Source: CBFHSF01 sp965661055 (GTDB taxonomy: Bacteria; Bacteroidota; Bacteroidia; Flavobacteriales; Schleiferiaceae). From it: a stretch of DNA of 64,000 bases. Under the pieces are notes generated by a model, which worked only from the letters and a program-made list of their open reading frames with translations, made no database searches and had not been told where the DNA came from. A program made the translations under genes and the position numbers. Shown here piece by piece: positions 1 to 8,754 of the stretch. Each line of letters starts with the position of its first letter. Positions within the stretch are counted from its first letter, which is position 1. The DNA lies in assembly GCA_965661055.1 (NCBI GenBank), contig CBFICS010000001.1, positions 268,072 through 332,071 on the forward strand. Reading direction: 5' to 3'.

Positions 1-1022
1 ATGATCCTTTAGAACCAAATACCCCACATTCAACTACTCCCCATGTTTTAGAAACTGGGACCTTTCCAGCACCTTCTATTGCTATTGACAATCCTCTTAC
101 CGAGGAGGGGGTTGGTTTAGGTCGAATGTTATTTTATGAGAAAATGCTTTCTGCAGACGGTTCCATGTCATGTGCATCATGTCATGTTCAAGAAAATGCT
201 TTTTCAGACACCAATAGGTTTTCAATTGGTGTTGCGGGTTTTCCGGGAGGAAGGCAGGCCATGGGCGTTTTCAATATGGCGTGGAATTCTAACGAATTTT
301 TTTGGGATGGAAGAGCTCATTTGTTAAGAGATCAGGCTCTCTTGCCTATACAAGATTCATTAGAAATGGCAGAATCTTTAGAGAATACCATTTTAAAATT
401 GTCTAGTTCTTCAATGTACCGCTCAAAGTTTTACCAGGCCTTTGGTTCTACGGAAATTACAAGCTTGAAAATGTCATTAGCACTAGAACAGTTTATGAAT
501 AGTATTGTCAGTATAAACAGCAAGTTTGACCGAGTAGAGTCCGGAGTAGAAACATATACTCCTAGCGAAGCTAAAGGTAGAAAATTGTTTTTTGCTGAGT
601 ATAATCCATTTTTTCCAGACTCTAGCGGTGCCGATTGTGCACATTGTCATACTCCGAAAAACTTTGAGAATGATAAGTACATGAACAATGGATTAGATGC
701 GGGACCAGATATTCAAGATATTGGTAGAGAAAAAGTAACCAATAATCCGATGGATAGAGGAAAGATGAAGGTTACTTCTTTGAGGAATATTGAAGTCACC
801 CCTCCGTACATGCACGACGGTAGGTTTAATACCCTCGAAGAGGTGGTTGAACACTATAATTCTGGAATAAAACCTTCGCCGTCTCTAGATCCAGCGTTAG
901 ATAACACAAGAGCAACCGGCCTAATGCTTTCGGCTCAAGACAAAGCCGATCTAGTAGCTTTTTTAAAAACCTTGACAGATGATGATTTGTTAACCAATCC
1001 CGAATATTCAGATCCGTTTTAG
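1..1022 (+). CDS. Di-haem cytochrome c peroxidase family protein (5' partial)
   Basis: The frame is open from base 3 to the stop at 1020-1022, so the true start lies before the window; the first ATG at 126 is internal. Two haem-binding CXXCH motifs are visible, CASCH at 171-185 and CAHCH at 636-650, which is the two-domain pattern of the bacterial cytochrome c peroxidase/MauG family (periplasmic reduction of hydrogen peroxide, or related oxidations). A conserved block near 800-860 (TPPYMHDGRF) carries the Met-His stretch typical of the C-terminal haem domain. The next gene is a paralogue in the same orientation. Whether this copy is a peroxidase or a MauG-like enzyme cannot be told from the sequence. 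Confidence 0.85.
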   Translation, partial: DPLEPNTPHSTTPHVLETGTFPAPSIAIDNPLTEEGVGLGRMLFYEKMLSADGSMSCASCHVQENAFSDTNRFSIGVAGFPGGRQAMGVFNMAWNSNEFFWDGRAHLLRDQALLPIQDSLEMAESLENTILKLSSSSMYRSKFYQAFGSTEITSLKMSLALEQFMNSIVSINSKFDRVESGVETYTPSEAKGRKLFFAEYNPFFPDSSGADCAHCHTPKNFENDKYMNNGLDAGPDIQDIGREKVTNNPMDRGKMKVTSLRNIEVTPPYMHDGRFNTLEEVVEHYNSGIKPSPSLDPALDNTRATGLMLSAQDKADLVAFLKTLTDDDLLTNPEYSDPF

Positions 1023-1028
1023 TAATTT

Positions 1029-1061
1029 ACACTCTCTAGTAGACCTAGAGGGTGTTTTTTT
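1029..1061 (+). terminator. Rho-independent terminator touching the next start codon
   Basis: An ACACTCTCTAG / CTAGAGGGTGT stem (one G-T pair allowed) with a short loop is followed by a run of eight T at 1054-1061. The ATG of the second peroxidase gene starts at 1062, immediately after the T run, so the hairpin also covers the place where the ribosome would bind. Confidence 0.75.
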
Positions 1062-2078
1062 ATGAAAAGAATAGTTACTTATAGCATTGTTTTGGCGCTT
1101 TTTGCCCTTTTGAGTTGTGAAAAGGATCAGATGACCAGTAGCCCTGTATCGGTTTCCTATTTAAAAGTGCCCGAAGGATTTCCAACGCCTGATTTTCCAG
1201 TAGATAATCAATATTCTAACGCTAGATGGAAACTGGGAAAAAAGCTGTTTTTTGATCCTATTTTAAGCAAAGATTCTACCATGTCTTGTGGTTCTTGTCA
1301 TAAGGCACAATATGGTTTTGCCGACAGAAAACCCTTTTCGCCTGGAGTAGGAAATAGTCCTGGGGTTCGCAATGCAAGTACTTTGACCAACGTGGCATAT
1401 AATCCCTATTTTGTAAGTGAAGGAAGCGTGCCAACCCTTGAAATGCAAATTTTGGTTCCCATTCAAGAACGCAACGAGTTTAACCACAACATAGTTGATA
1501 TTGTAAATATCGCCGCGAATCGCAAAGATCTTCAAGACATGAGTCAAGAGGCCTATGGTAGAACTCTTGATCCCTTTGTCATTACTCGATCAATATCTGT
1601 TTTTGAACGTACCTTACTAAGTGGTAACAGTTATTACGATCAGTTTCATCGCGGTAACCCATCTGCCATGAGCACAGAGGCTAAGCTAGGTGAAGATTTG
1701 TTTTTCGGAAAAGCAGGCTGTTCAAATTGTCATGGGGGATTTAATTTTACCGATTATAGTTTCAAAAATAATGGATTAGACTCTGTTTACACTGATGTGG
1801 GAAGGTTGAGGTTTACGGGAGACAGCGCAGATTTCGGGCTGTTTAAGGTACCTACTTTGAGAAATATTGAATTGACAGCTCCTTATATGCACAATGCAAA
1901 GTTTATTGACCTAGAGCAAGTGGTTGATCATTATAATAAAGGAGGAGAAACTTTTGTTAATAAGAGCTCTGATATATTGCCCCTGAATTTGACCCCTGTT
2001 GAAAAAGCTCAACTGGTGGCTTTTTTAAAGTCTCTGACAGACGAAGACTTTGTCTCTGACCCTAGATGGGATGAGTAG
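1062..2078 (+). CDS. Di-haem cytochrome c peroxidase family lipoprotein
   Basis: 338 residues. The N-terminus is a lipoprotein signal (hydrophobic stretch followed by LLSC, Cys at residue 19), so the enzyme is probably anchored in a membrane facing the periplasm. Haem motifs CGSCH (Cys76, Cys79, His80) and CSNCH (Cys220, Cys223, His224) define the two c-type haem domains of the CcpA/MauG family. The C-terminal part (TAPYMHNAKF) matches the same block in the preceding gene, so the two are tandem paralogues. The usual role is peroxide reduction with electrons from small c-type cytochromes. The start at 1062 is fixed by the signal peptide but sits directly behind a terminator hairpin. Confidence 0.9.
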   Translation: MKRIVTYSIVLALFALLSCEKDQMTSSPVSVSYLKVPEGFPTPDFPVDNQYSNARWKLGKKLFFDPILSKDSTMSCGSCHKAQYGFADRKPFSPGVGNSPGVRNASTLTNVAYNPYFVSEGSVPTLEMQILVPIQERNEFNHNIVDIVNIAANRKDLQDMSQEAYGRTLDPFVITRSISVFERTLLSGNSYYDQFHRGNPSAMSTEAKLGEDLFFGKAGCSNCHGGFNFTDYSFKNNGLDSVYTDVGRLRFTGDSADFGLFKVPTLRNIELTAPYMHNAKFIDLEQVVDHYNKGGETFVNKSSDILPLNLTPVEKAQLVAFLKSLTDEDFVSDPRWDE

Positions 2079-2256
2079 GAGTTTTCATGAATTGCTTTGT
2101 CATTTACAGGTCAACACGGAGGCAAAGGTCCAAATAAAAAATTCGTAATCAATCCGTGTTATCAGGTATGTGATTGGTGATGAAAACATTTGTTTTGAAT
2201 GAAAAGACACCTAGGTTTTCAACGCGGAATGTACCCTTGTGTAAAGCCATTTATTG

Positions 2257-2787
2257 ATGAAAATAATTATTGCCTCTACAAGCCTTTTACTCTTATTGAG
2301 TTGTCAATCAAGTTCAATTAAGCCAGAACCTATACCTATGGATGAATCAACCACAAAAGCTTCTAACGATACAACTCCCAAGGTTTTGGGCATCGGAGGT
2401 ATCTTCTTTTTTTCTGAAAACACCGATAGTTTAAAGAATTGGTACTCTGAAAATTTAGGAATTGAAACTAACGAATGGGGAGCTAGCTTTGAATCTCGAG
2501 ATGCAAAAAATCCTGATGAGATTAACTACTTGCAATGGAGTCCGTTTGCCACCGGAAGTGAATATTTTTCTCCCTCAAAAAAGGATTTTATGATTAACTA
2601 CAGAGTTCAAAATATTGAAGGACTTGTAGAAAAGCTTAGAAAAAACGGAGTTCAAATTGTGGATTCAATAGTTGAGTATGACTACGGAAAGTTTGTTCAT
2701 ATTATGGATGATGAGGGAAATAAAATTGAACTTTGGGAACCTGTGGATCAGGCGCTAACTGAATTAGATGGCAAAACCAATTCTTAA
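2257..2787 (+). CDS. VOC (glyoxalase/bleomycin-resistance fold) family lipoprotein
   Basis: 176 residues from the ATG at 2257; an in-frame TTG directly before it is less likely. A lipoprotein signal ends in LLLSC (Cys16). Residues ~45-165 look like a vicinal oxygen chelate domain: the opening GIGGIFFFSENTDSLKNWY segment, an ENLGIE motif, and the closing DDEGNKIELWEP strand typical of this fold. These domains bind a metal and act in very varied reactions, so no substrate can be named. An exported lipoprotein version is less common than the cytosolic form. It follows the two peroxidases in the same direction but after a 178-bp gap. Confidence 0.8.
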   Translation: MKIIIASTSLLLLLSCQSSSIKPEPIPMDESTTKASNDTTPKVLGIGGIFFFSENTDSLKNWYSENLGIETNEWGASFESRDAKNPDEINYLQWSPFATGSEYFSPSKKDFMINYRVQNIEGLVEKLRKNGVQIVDSIVEYDYGKFVHIMDDEGNKIELWEPVDQALTELDGKTNS

Positions 2788-2806
2788 AAGACCTTTCAAA
2801 AAAATA

Positions 2807-3142
2807 ATGAATGATAGATTTTTGGGAAAAGAGTTTTGTTGAAAAGGGACTGATGAGGGGAGAAAAAACTCTGTCTCTGCCGTTGAGGTGGCTGAGCTTT
2901 TTGCTCATGAAATACTAGATGCCTTAATTTAATTCTTTTATGGGCAAAGAGTTTCTTACCAAGACAAGGAGCAGCTTGTAAAAGGAAATTTATACTTTTT
3001 TTCAGGAGTGATCTAAAATAGGTTAGGTGACCGGGCCTCCGCTTTAGAAAACTTTAGAAAGGCCCAAGAGGTTTTTTCAGGAATTCTAGATTCCGACCAC
3101 GAGGTGTTTAGGGTGATTGAATCTTATATGAAAGCAGAGTAG
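2807..3142 (+). pseudogene. Decayed ORF with three in-frame stops (TPR-like C-terminal part)
   Basis: One frame from ATG 2807 to TAG 3140-3142 reads as protein-like sequence broken by TGA at 2840-2842, TAA at 2933-2935 and TAA at 3014-3016. The last third (LYFFSG, then NRLGDRASALENFRKAQEVF) resembles a tetratricopeptide helix pair; the TAA at 3014 replaces what is probably a Tyr codon. In another frame, from ATG 2811, the start MIDFWEKSFVEKGLMRGEK resembles the N-terminus of small SAM-dependent methyltransferases, so a frameshift or a join of two remnants is possible. The exact ancestor is not identified. Confidence 0.5.
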
Positions 3143-3161
3143 GTAGGGTAGAATAAAGTGG

Positions 3162-4055
3162 TTAGTATTTTTGATACCATTCAAAGGCAGTTTCTTGAAT
3201 GTTCTGTTTGTTTTCTCGAATGTACTCGAGAAAAGCTTTTGCTACGGGTGAAAAACTCTTCCCTTTTAACCAGATGAGCCTCCATTCAGTGATAATAGGT
3301 AATCCCTTGGCTGGGAGAATGTGTAATTGCTCTTTTTCAAGTTCATTGTGATTCCCTATCAATGGCATAATGGAGTTTCCTAGTCCGGCGATAACAGCTT
3401 GCTTAACCGCTTCGTTTGAGGTGAGTTCAAGTTTTTTTGTGTCTTTTTCTCCCGAAACACCAAAGTATTTCTCCATGGCCTGTCGAGTGGCTGATCCTGG
3501 TTCTCTGTAAATTAAAGCCTTTTTAGTATCCCTTTTCACATCAGAGCTGAAGAGGTAAAGTTTATTTGTAATTAAAATTTCTTCTTCAATATTTAATTTG
3601 TCCGGCACTACAGAGACAAAGGCAAAGTCAGTTTCATTTTTTAAGATACTCTCCATTACTTGGCTTTTATTGGTGACATCTAGTTGAAGATCAATGCCTT
3701 TGTGAACTTTCATGAAGCCTGATAAAAAGTACGGGAGAACATATTTACCCGTTGAAGCCGATGATATTTTGAGCTTTCCAGTTAAAAATCCCTGGTAATC
3801 ATGGGTTTTGTAATTAATGGCTTCCATTTCATTCAATACCCTCTCAGCTATTTGTCCAATCTCTTTTCCGAATTCAGTGATATAAAGCCTTCTACCGATC
3901 ACTTCCGTTAATGGAATGTCGAATTGATCTTGAAAATTTCTTAACTGAATTGATACGGCAGGCTGGGTCATAAAAAGCTCTTCTGCAGCCTTTGTAATGC
4001 TTTGAGTTTGAATAACCTTAGCGAAGATTCTTAATTGGTTTACGGTATAGTTCAT
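3162..4055 (-). CDS. LysR family transcriptional regulator (CbbR/CysB-like) of the DAB locus
   Basis: 297 residues. Residues ~1-60 form the winged helix-turn-helix of LysR proteins (ITKAAEELFMTQPAVSIQLRNFQ), followed by a linker helix and a periplasmic-binding-protein-like effector domain (~90-290) with the REPGSATRQAME block seen in CbbR/CysB-type regulators. It is transcribed divergently from the small gene-dabB-dabA unit, and an inverted repeat of LysR type lies between them, so by analogy with CbbR and CmpR it probably activates that unit in response to carbon status. The effector is unknown; this regulatory link is inference from position. Confidence 0.88.
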   Translation of the reverse strand: MNYTVNQLRIFAKVIQTQSITKAAEELFMTQPAVSIQLRNFQDQFDIPLTEVIGRRLYITEFGKEIGQIAERVLNEMEAINYKTHDYQGFLTGKLKISSASTGKYVLPYFLSGFMKVHKGIDLQLDVTNKSQVMESILKNETDFAFVSVVPDKLNIEEEILITNKLYLFSSDVKRDTKKALIYREPGSATRQAMEKYFGVSGEKDTKKLELTSNEAVKQAVIAGLGNSIMPLIGNHNELEKEQLHILPAKGLPIITEWRLIWLKGKSFSPVAKAFLEYIRENKQNIQETAFEWYQKY

Positions 4056-4064
4056 AAAATATCC

Positions 4065-4079
4065 TTATGATTAACATAA
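4065..4079. promoter_or_regulatory. Candidate LysR-type operator
   Basis: A perfect dyad TTATG-N5-CATAA that fits the T-N11-A LysR consensus lies 9 bp upstream of the lysR start codon and about 60 bp upstream of the divergent small gene. This is the usual place for a site used both for autoregulation and for activation of the divergent operon. Direct observation for the dyad; function is inferred. Confidence 0.5.
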
Positions 4080-4139
4080 TAAAGATAAATAAAAATATAT
4101 GAAATAAACTAGAGAGATTTGCAGCAAAATAAAACTATT

Positions 4140-4439
4140 ATGATGAATCTTGAAGGAAATCAGCTAGTTGCTACCAAGCAGTTTGAACTCATTAATGGTG
4201 AATTTTCACCAGCAGATGCTAAAGATATTCTTACGCATTTGTTTCAGGAAAAAATCAACTTTCACAAAGTAAAAAATTTGAATAGCCATCTGCGTGAAGG
4301 GCATGGTTGTGCGGTTAACGTCAACCGTGCAGAAGAGCTCATGAAAACCAAAGAGGAGGTTTTAGAGCTTTTGAGAAATGCAGATTATGAAGGGCAAAAG
4401 CTCGTTATATCAGCTAAAATATCTATAGAGCTTATTTAA
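4140..4439 (+). CDS. Uncharacterised small protein, first gene of the DAB operon
   Basis: 99 residues from ATG 4140 (ATG 4143 is also possible; the in-frame TTG at 4119 lies in a weak promoter-like GAGATTTG and is unlikely to be the start). No signal peptide or membrane segment is seen. The protein appears to be a small alpha/beta domain with FSPADAKDIL, KINFHKVKNLNSHLREGHGC and a closing strand KLVISAKISIEL. It is 21 bp upstream of dabB, so it is very likely co-transcribed with the bicarbonate accumulation genes. I do not recognise a characterised family; a cytosolic accessory or regulator of DabAB is a guess based on position. Confidence 0.75.
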   Translation: MMNLEGNQLVATKQFELINGEFSPADAKDILTHLFQEKINFHKVKNLNSHLREGHGCAVNVNRAEELMKTKEEVLELLRNADYEGQKLVISAKISIELI

Positions 4440-4460
4440 TCAGTTCTAATAAATCTACTG

Positions 4461-6143
4461 ATGATGAATATTAACTTCTATACAACGACTATCCTACTCT
4501 CCACTTTGTGGTTTGTTGTGACCTCATTTTTCTCATATTTAAAACCAGGACTAAGGCCAAAATTGATTATTTCGCTTTCGGTGCTCGCTACTGGATTTGG
4601 TCTTTTTGCTTCACTTGTTGCCGGGTATGGTGTTTACACGAGTGACCTTATTCAAATATTTTTGGTTGAAAATCCATACTTTGAAATTAGCTTGAGATTA
4701 GATTCCCTCAGTGTAATCATGTTTAGCATGATTTCTATCATTGGGTTTGTGGTAATGAAATTTTCATTTAACTACTTAGACGGAGATAATCGCCAGGGAA
4801 TTTTTTTAGGCCGACTTGCCTTAACCATTGCTTCTGTCCAATTTTTGGTCCTCTCAGGAAGCTTACTCACATTCTTTGCTTCTTGGGTTTTAACAAGCAT
4901 ATGTCTGCATAGACTATTGGTCTTTTATCCTGAAAGAATAGGAGCAAGGGTTTCTGCAAAAAAGAAGTTTTGGGTTGCAAGGTTAAGTGACATGAGTCTT
5001 TTAGTAGCCTTTACCTTTTTGTTTCTTGAATTTGGAAATGGAAACCTAGAAATGATTTTTAGCCAAATTAAATCTGTAGACTCTTTGGTAAAGCTTTCGG
5101 GCAATGTTTCTTGGGCGGCATTATTTATAGCCTTTGCGGCCTTTTTTAAATCAGCTCAATTACCGACTCATGGCTGGTTGATTGAAGTTATGGAGACCCC
5201 AACCCCAGTTTCAGCACTTCTGCATGCCGGCCTTTTGAACGCGGGTCCCTTTTTACTTATCAGAATGTCTAACGTCCTAGAGACTTCTTCGTATGTCTTA
5301 GCGTTGATCATTGCCGTTGGAGGAATCACGGCCCTGTACGGAACCCTTGCAAATGCTACACAAACTTCTATCAAAACCAGTTTAGGGTATTCAAGTGTGG
5401 CCCATATGGGATTTAGTATAATGGTATGTGGAATTGGTGTGTATCCAGCGGCTATGCTGCACTTGGTAGGACATTCTTTCTATAAAGCGCATTCGTTTTT
5501 ATCCTCGGGAAGTGCCATTGAGGTTTATATGGCTTCTCGAGTTTCTAAATCTATAAAACAAGGCTCAATACTGCGTATAGGTTTGGGGGCTTTATTGGCC
5601 TTGGTTGTTTTTTCAGCAGGAATCTACTTTATGCCTTTTGATCCACAAGATTTAGGAATGTGGATGGTAAGTGCCTTTGTTTTCTTAGGAATAGCAAGCT
5701 TAATGGCCAATTCAACGGATGTTCAATGGGACCTTAACCTTGTCTTGAGAACCCTAGGGGCGGGGGTTTTGGTAACTGCAATGTTTTTTGGTTTAGAGTA
5801 CATGTCTCACGCCATTCTTTCCTCACAAGTACCTCCTTTACGACTGCCCACTACACTGCATATTTCTATTGTCGTGTTGTTGCTGTTCGCATTTAGCACA
5901 GTGATTTTTATTCAACAAACCGCCGCTAAGTGGCAAGATAGAAAATGGGTTAGAGTATGGTCAGTTCATTTTAGGAATGGACTTTATTTGAACGCAGTTT
6001 TTGATAGAATTATCGGAACCTTTTCGCTAAACCAAAGTGGCCTGGAAGAGGAAGAAGTTATGTACCTGGATTTAAAAGAGGAAAAAGATCCATCGATCTA
6101 CTCTGTCAAGCATATTGTGTTAAAACAATCAATCGAAGCCTAG
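4461..6143 (+). CDS. dabB: DabB: proton-conducting membrane subunit of the DAB inorganic-carbon transporter
   Basis: 560 residues, strongly hydrophobic with about a dozen or more membrane segments. It belongs to the NADH:quinone oxidoreductase subunit-5/antiporter family: the core motif KSAQLPTHGWL followed by METPTPVSALLHAGLLNAG is at ~residues 233-265, with an SLGYSSVAHMG block after it. In DAB (also called MpsAB) systems this subunit is thought to supply cation flux that drives CO2 hydration by DabA and so traps bicarbonate in the cytosol. The gene is followed 28 bp later by dabA. The start could be 4461 or 4464. A respiratory complex I or Mrp subunit is unlikely because no nuo or mrp genes surround it. 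Confidence 0.92.
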   Translation: MMNINFYTTTILLSTLWFVVTSFFSYLKPGLRPKLIISLSVLATGFGLFASLVAGYGVYTSDLIQIFLVENPYFEISLRLDSLSVIMFSMISIIGFVVMKFSFNYLDGDNRQGIFLGRLALTIASVQFLVLSGSLLTFFASWVLTSICLHRLLVFYPERIGARVSAKKKFWVARLSDMSLLVAFTFLFLEFGNGNLEMIFSQIKSVDSLVKLSGNVSWAALFIAFAAFFKSAQLPTHGWLIEVMETPTPVSALLHAGLLNAGPFLLIRMSNVLETSSYVLALIIAVGGITALYGTLANATQTSIKTSLGYSSVAHMGFSIMVCGIGVYPAAMLHLVGHSFYKAHSFLSSGSAIEVYMASRVSKSIKQGSILRIGLGALLALVVFSAGIYFMPFDPQDLGMWMVSAFVFLGIASLMANSTDVQWDLNLVLRTLGAGVLVTAMFFGLEYMSHAILSSQVPPLRLPTTLHISIVVLLLFAFSTVIFIQQTAAKWQDRKWVRVWSVHFRNGLYLNAVFDRIIGTFSLNQSGLEEEEVMYLDLKEEKDPSIYSVKHIVLKQSIEA

Positions 6144-6171
6144 AAGTATTAGACTATCAAAAATCGGCCTT

Positions 6172-8616
6172 ATGAAAGAAAAAATAACAACAGGTGTTTT
6201 TGAAACCATAAAAAATGTAGGTAGTAAAATGCCTTTGGTTTGGCCCCTTGAAAGATCAGTGGCGGTTAACCCTTACCTAGGTCTTTCTCAAGAAAAATTT
6301 GAAAGAGCAGCAATACGTCTAGATAGAGTAGGAAGTATACAGGTGACCATGCCGCTGAACTATTACCTAGAAAAATGGGATCATAACGAAATAGATGAAG
6401 CAGATCTTTCTGAAATTTTAAGAATAGAAGGAAGAGAGATTTCAAGCCATAATTTTATTGAGATGGCTCGGTCTATTAAAGAGGAGCCTCTAGCAAAAAC
6501 AAAAACTTTATTAGACTTGGTTTCTGAGTCTAATGCGTTTGATTGGAATCGATTTGTAGTTTCAAGAGTCTCGCATTGGGCCGCTTCGTATTTTGACAAG
6601 GGGCAAGCCTCTTGGGTAGCTGCCAATAAAAGTAAAAAGCCTTTTGAGGCATGGCTTGAAGAGGCAGAAATTGATAGAACACCCAAAATTGCAGGAATCT
6701 CAAATTTCTCAAATATTTTAAAGAAGCTACCTAGAAATCCGATTCTTGCCACTGAATTTGTTTTAGAGAAATTGCAACTAGACAGTGAGTTACACGAAGA
6801 ATATCTTCATTCTTTACTATTAAAATTACCGGGTTGGATTGGGTATGCTGCACAGTTAGACTGGGACAATAATTTAGAGGGGAAAAAGAGTTCTTTTGTA
6901 GCAGAAATGACAGCTGTCTTATTGGCTTGGGAGTTTATCCTTTTTTCCGCACAGAAAAAAGAGGAAATTTCTTTGAAGTGGGAGGAGTCAAAACAACTTA
7001 CCTTGAGAATGAAGGATAGTAATTCAGTAAAAGTTTCTCTTGATACAAGGTTGTTGCTTCACAAGGCTTTTGAAAGAACTCATCAAAACGAAGTCATTAG
7101 AAAATTCGATAAAAAGGTCGAGCCTCATGAAGTGGCTAAGCCTAAAGCCCAGGCTATTTTCTGTATAGATGTAAGGTCTGAGGTTTATAGAAGAAAGTTA
7201 GAAAGTGTAGACAGTTCAATCGAAACCTTTGGGTATGCTGGTTTTTTTGGAATTCCCATAAATTATCTCCCTACAGGGTGTGAAACCCCTGAGGCTCATA
7301 GTCCCGTATTGTTAGCTCCTGGGATAAATATCACGGAGAAAAGCGTAAGTAAGGAGGTAGAAGAGACTAGGATAAAAAGACGAAATAGATTTCAAGTTTG
7401 GAAATCATTTAAAACGGGGGCGGCAACAAGTTTTGGATTTGTAAGTCCCATGGGATTGAGTTTCTTACCAAAGATAATTTCAGACTCTTTGAACTTAACA
7501 AGACCTGTAAAAGATCCTCAGAAGGCTTGGTTTAACCCCAAAAGCATAAATCAATTGGGCGTTGATTTGAGTCCGGGAAGTAAGAATGGAATGAATACGG
7601 GTATTCCCATTGATGATCAAATTCAGCTAGCCAAAAACAGCTTAAAGGGAATTTCTTTGACCGATGATTTTGCACCTTATGTTTTGGTAGTGGGTCACGG
7701 CTCTAGTATGGTAAATAATCCACACGCAACAGGTTATCAATGTGGAGCGTGTGGTGGGCATTCAGGCGAAGCTAATGCAAAAGTGTTCGCAGAAATTTTA
7801 AATAATGTTGAGGTAAGAAGTAGACTTCAAAAAGAAGGAATACACATTCCTGTGGAAACTAAATTTATCGCTTGTCTTCACAATACCACAACCGATGAAA
7901 TTACTTTTTATCAACAAGGGTTTCACGATGAAACGGATCCTGAGTTCTTAGAAATTGTTAAAGCTACTAATAAGGCTAGCCAATCAACTCAAGAAGAGAG
8001 AATGGAAAGGTTCTCTGATCATAAAGTGGGACTTGCCGATAAATTGGTAAAATCAAAGAGTACCGATTGGTCGCAAATTAGACCAGAGTGGGGATTGACA
8101 GGTTGCCATAGTTTTGTCATCGCTCCAAGAGCTAGAACGGCTCCCCTTGATTTTAAAGGAAGGACCTTTCTGCACTCGTACGACTGGAGAAATGATGAAA
8201 ACTTTTCCATTCTAGAGTCCATCATGACTGCCCCCATGATTGTTACCAGCTGGATTAATTTACAATATTACTCCTCAACCGTTGACAATAAGTTTCACGG
8301 TGCTGGTAATAAAACCCTTCACAATGTAACTTCAGGGCTAGGGGTGATTGAAGGAGCTTCTGGAGATTTACGCATGGGACTTCCTTGGCAGGCTCTTCAT
8401 GATGGTGAGAAGCTTCAACACGAGCCCCTTAAACTGAACGTGTTTATTGAAGCTCCTAAAGAGGCCATAAATGAAATATTAAAAAACAATTCGAATGTTG
8501 CAGACCTCTGCAATAACGGTTGGATCAATCTTCTGGCCTTAAATTCAGAAGGAAAGGTGTCTCACCGATATGTAAGTGACTTACAATGGGAGGTGATTCA
8601 TTCCAAGGCAGCATAA
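6172..8616 (+). CDS. dabA: DabA: beta-carbonic-anhydrase-like zinc subunit of the DAB system (DUF2309)
   Basis: 814 residues, cytoplasmic, of the DUF2309/UPF0753 family. The zinc-site residues known from DabA of Halothiobacillus are all present with the right spacing: Cys331 and Asp333 in FCIDVRSE, His509 in VVGHGSS, and Cys524 in GYQCGACGGHSG (His to Cys distance 15, as in the reference protein). DabA forms a complex with DabB on the inner face of the membrane and hydrates CO2 in one direction. In heterotrophs the homologous MpsAB supports growth at low CO2 by feeding carboxylases. Nothing in the window suggests Rubisco or carboxysomes, so that role fits here. Confidence 0.93.
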   Translation: MKEKITTGVFETIKNVGSKMPLVWPLERSVAVNPYLGLSQEKFERAAIRLDRVGSIQVTMPLNYYLEKWDHNEIDEADLSEILRIEGREISSHNFIEMARSIKEEPLAKTKTLLDLVSESNAFDWNRFVVSRVSHWAASYFDKGQASWVAANKSKKPFEAWLEEAEIDRTPKIAGISNFSNILKKLPRNPILATEFVLEKLQLDSELHEEYLHSLLLKLPGWIGYAAQLDWDNNLEGKKSSFVAEMTAVLLAWEFILFSAQKKEEISLKWEESKQLTLRMKDSNSVKVSLDTRLLLHKAFERTHQNEVIRKFDKKVEPHEVAKPKAQAIFCIDVRSEVYRRKLESVDSSIETFGYAGFFGIPINYLPTGCETPEAHSPVLLAPGINITEKSVSKEVEETRIKRRNRFQVWKSFKTGAATSFGFVSPMGLSFLPKIISDSLNLTRPVKDPQKAWFNPKSINQLGVDLSPGSKNGMNTGIPIDDQIQLAKNSLKGISLTDDFAPYVLVVGHGSSMVNNPHATGYQCGACGGHSGEANAKVFAEILNNVEVRSRLQKEGIHIPVETKFIACLHNTTTDEITFYQQGFHDETDPEFLEIVKATNKASQSTQEERMERFSDHKVGLADKLVKSKSTDWSQIRPEWGLTGCHSFVIAPRARTAPLDFKGRTFLHSYDWRNDENFSILESIMTAPMIVTSWINLQYYSSTVDNKFHGAGNKTLHNVTSGLGVIEGASGDLRMGLPWQALHDGEKLQHEPLKLNVFIEAPKEAINEILKNNSNVADLCNNGWINLLALNSEGKVSHRYVSDLQWEVIHSKAA

Positions 8617-8636
8617 AAAAATTGTTATATACACTG

Positions 8637-8667
8637 AACAGCAAGATTTTTCTTGCTGTTTTTTTTG
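8637..8667 (+). terminator. Rho-independent terminator of the DAB operon
   Basis: AACAGCAAGA / TCTTGCTGTT stem with a TTTT-type loop followed by a T run, 20 bp after the dabA stop codon. Confidence 0.85.
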
Positions 8668-8754
8668 TTTCCCTTTTGTTTAATCGTAATTTTACAATTA
8701 AATGAACAGCCTCCACCTTCTAATCAATTTTTAGGGGAATGGTGGTGAATATTA

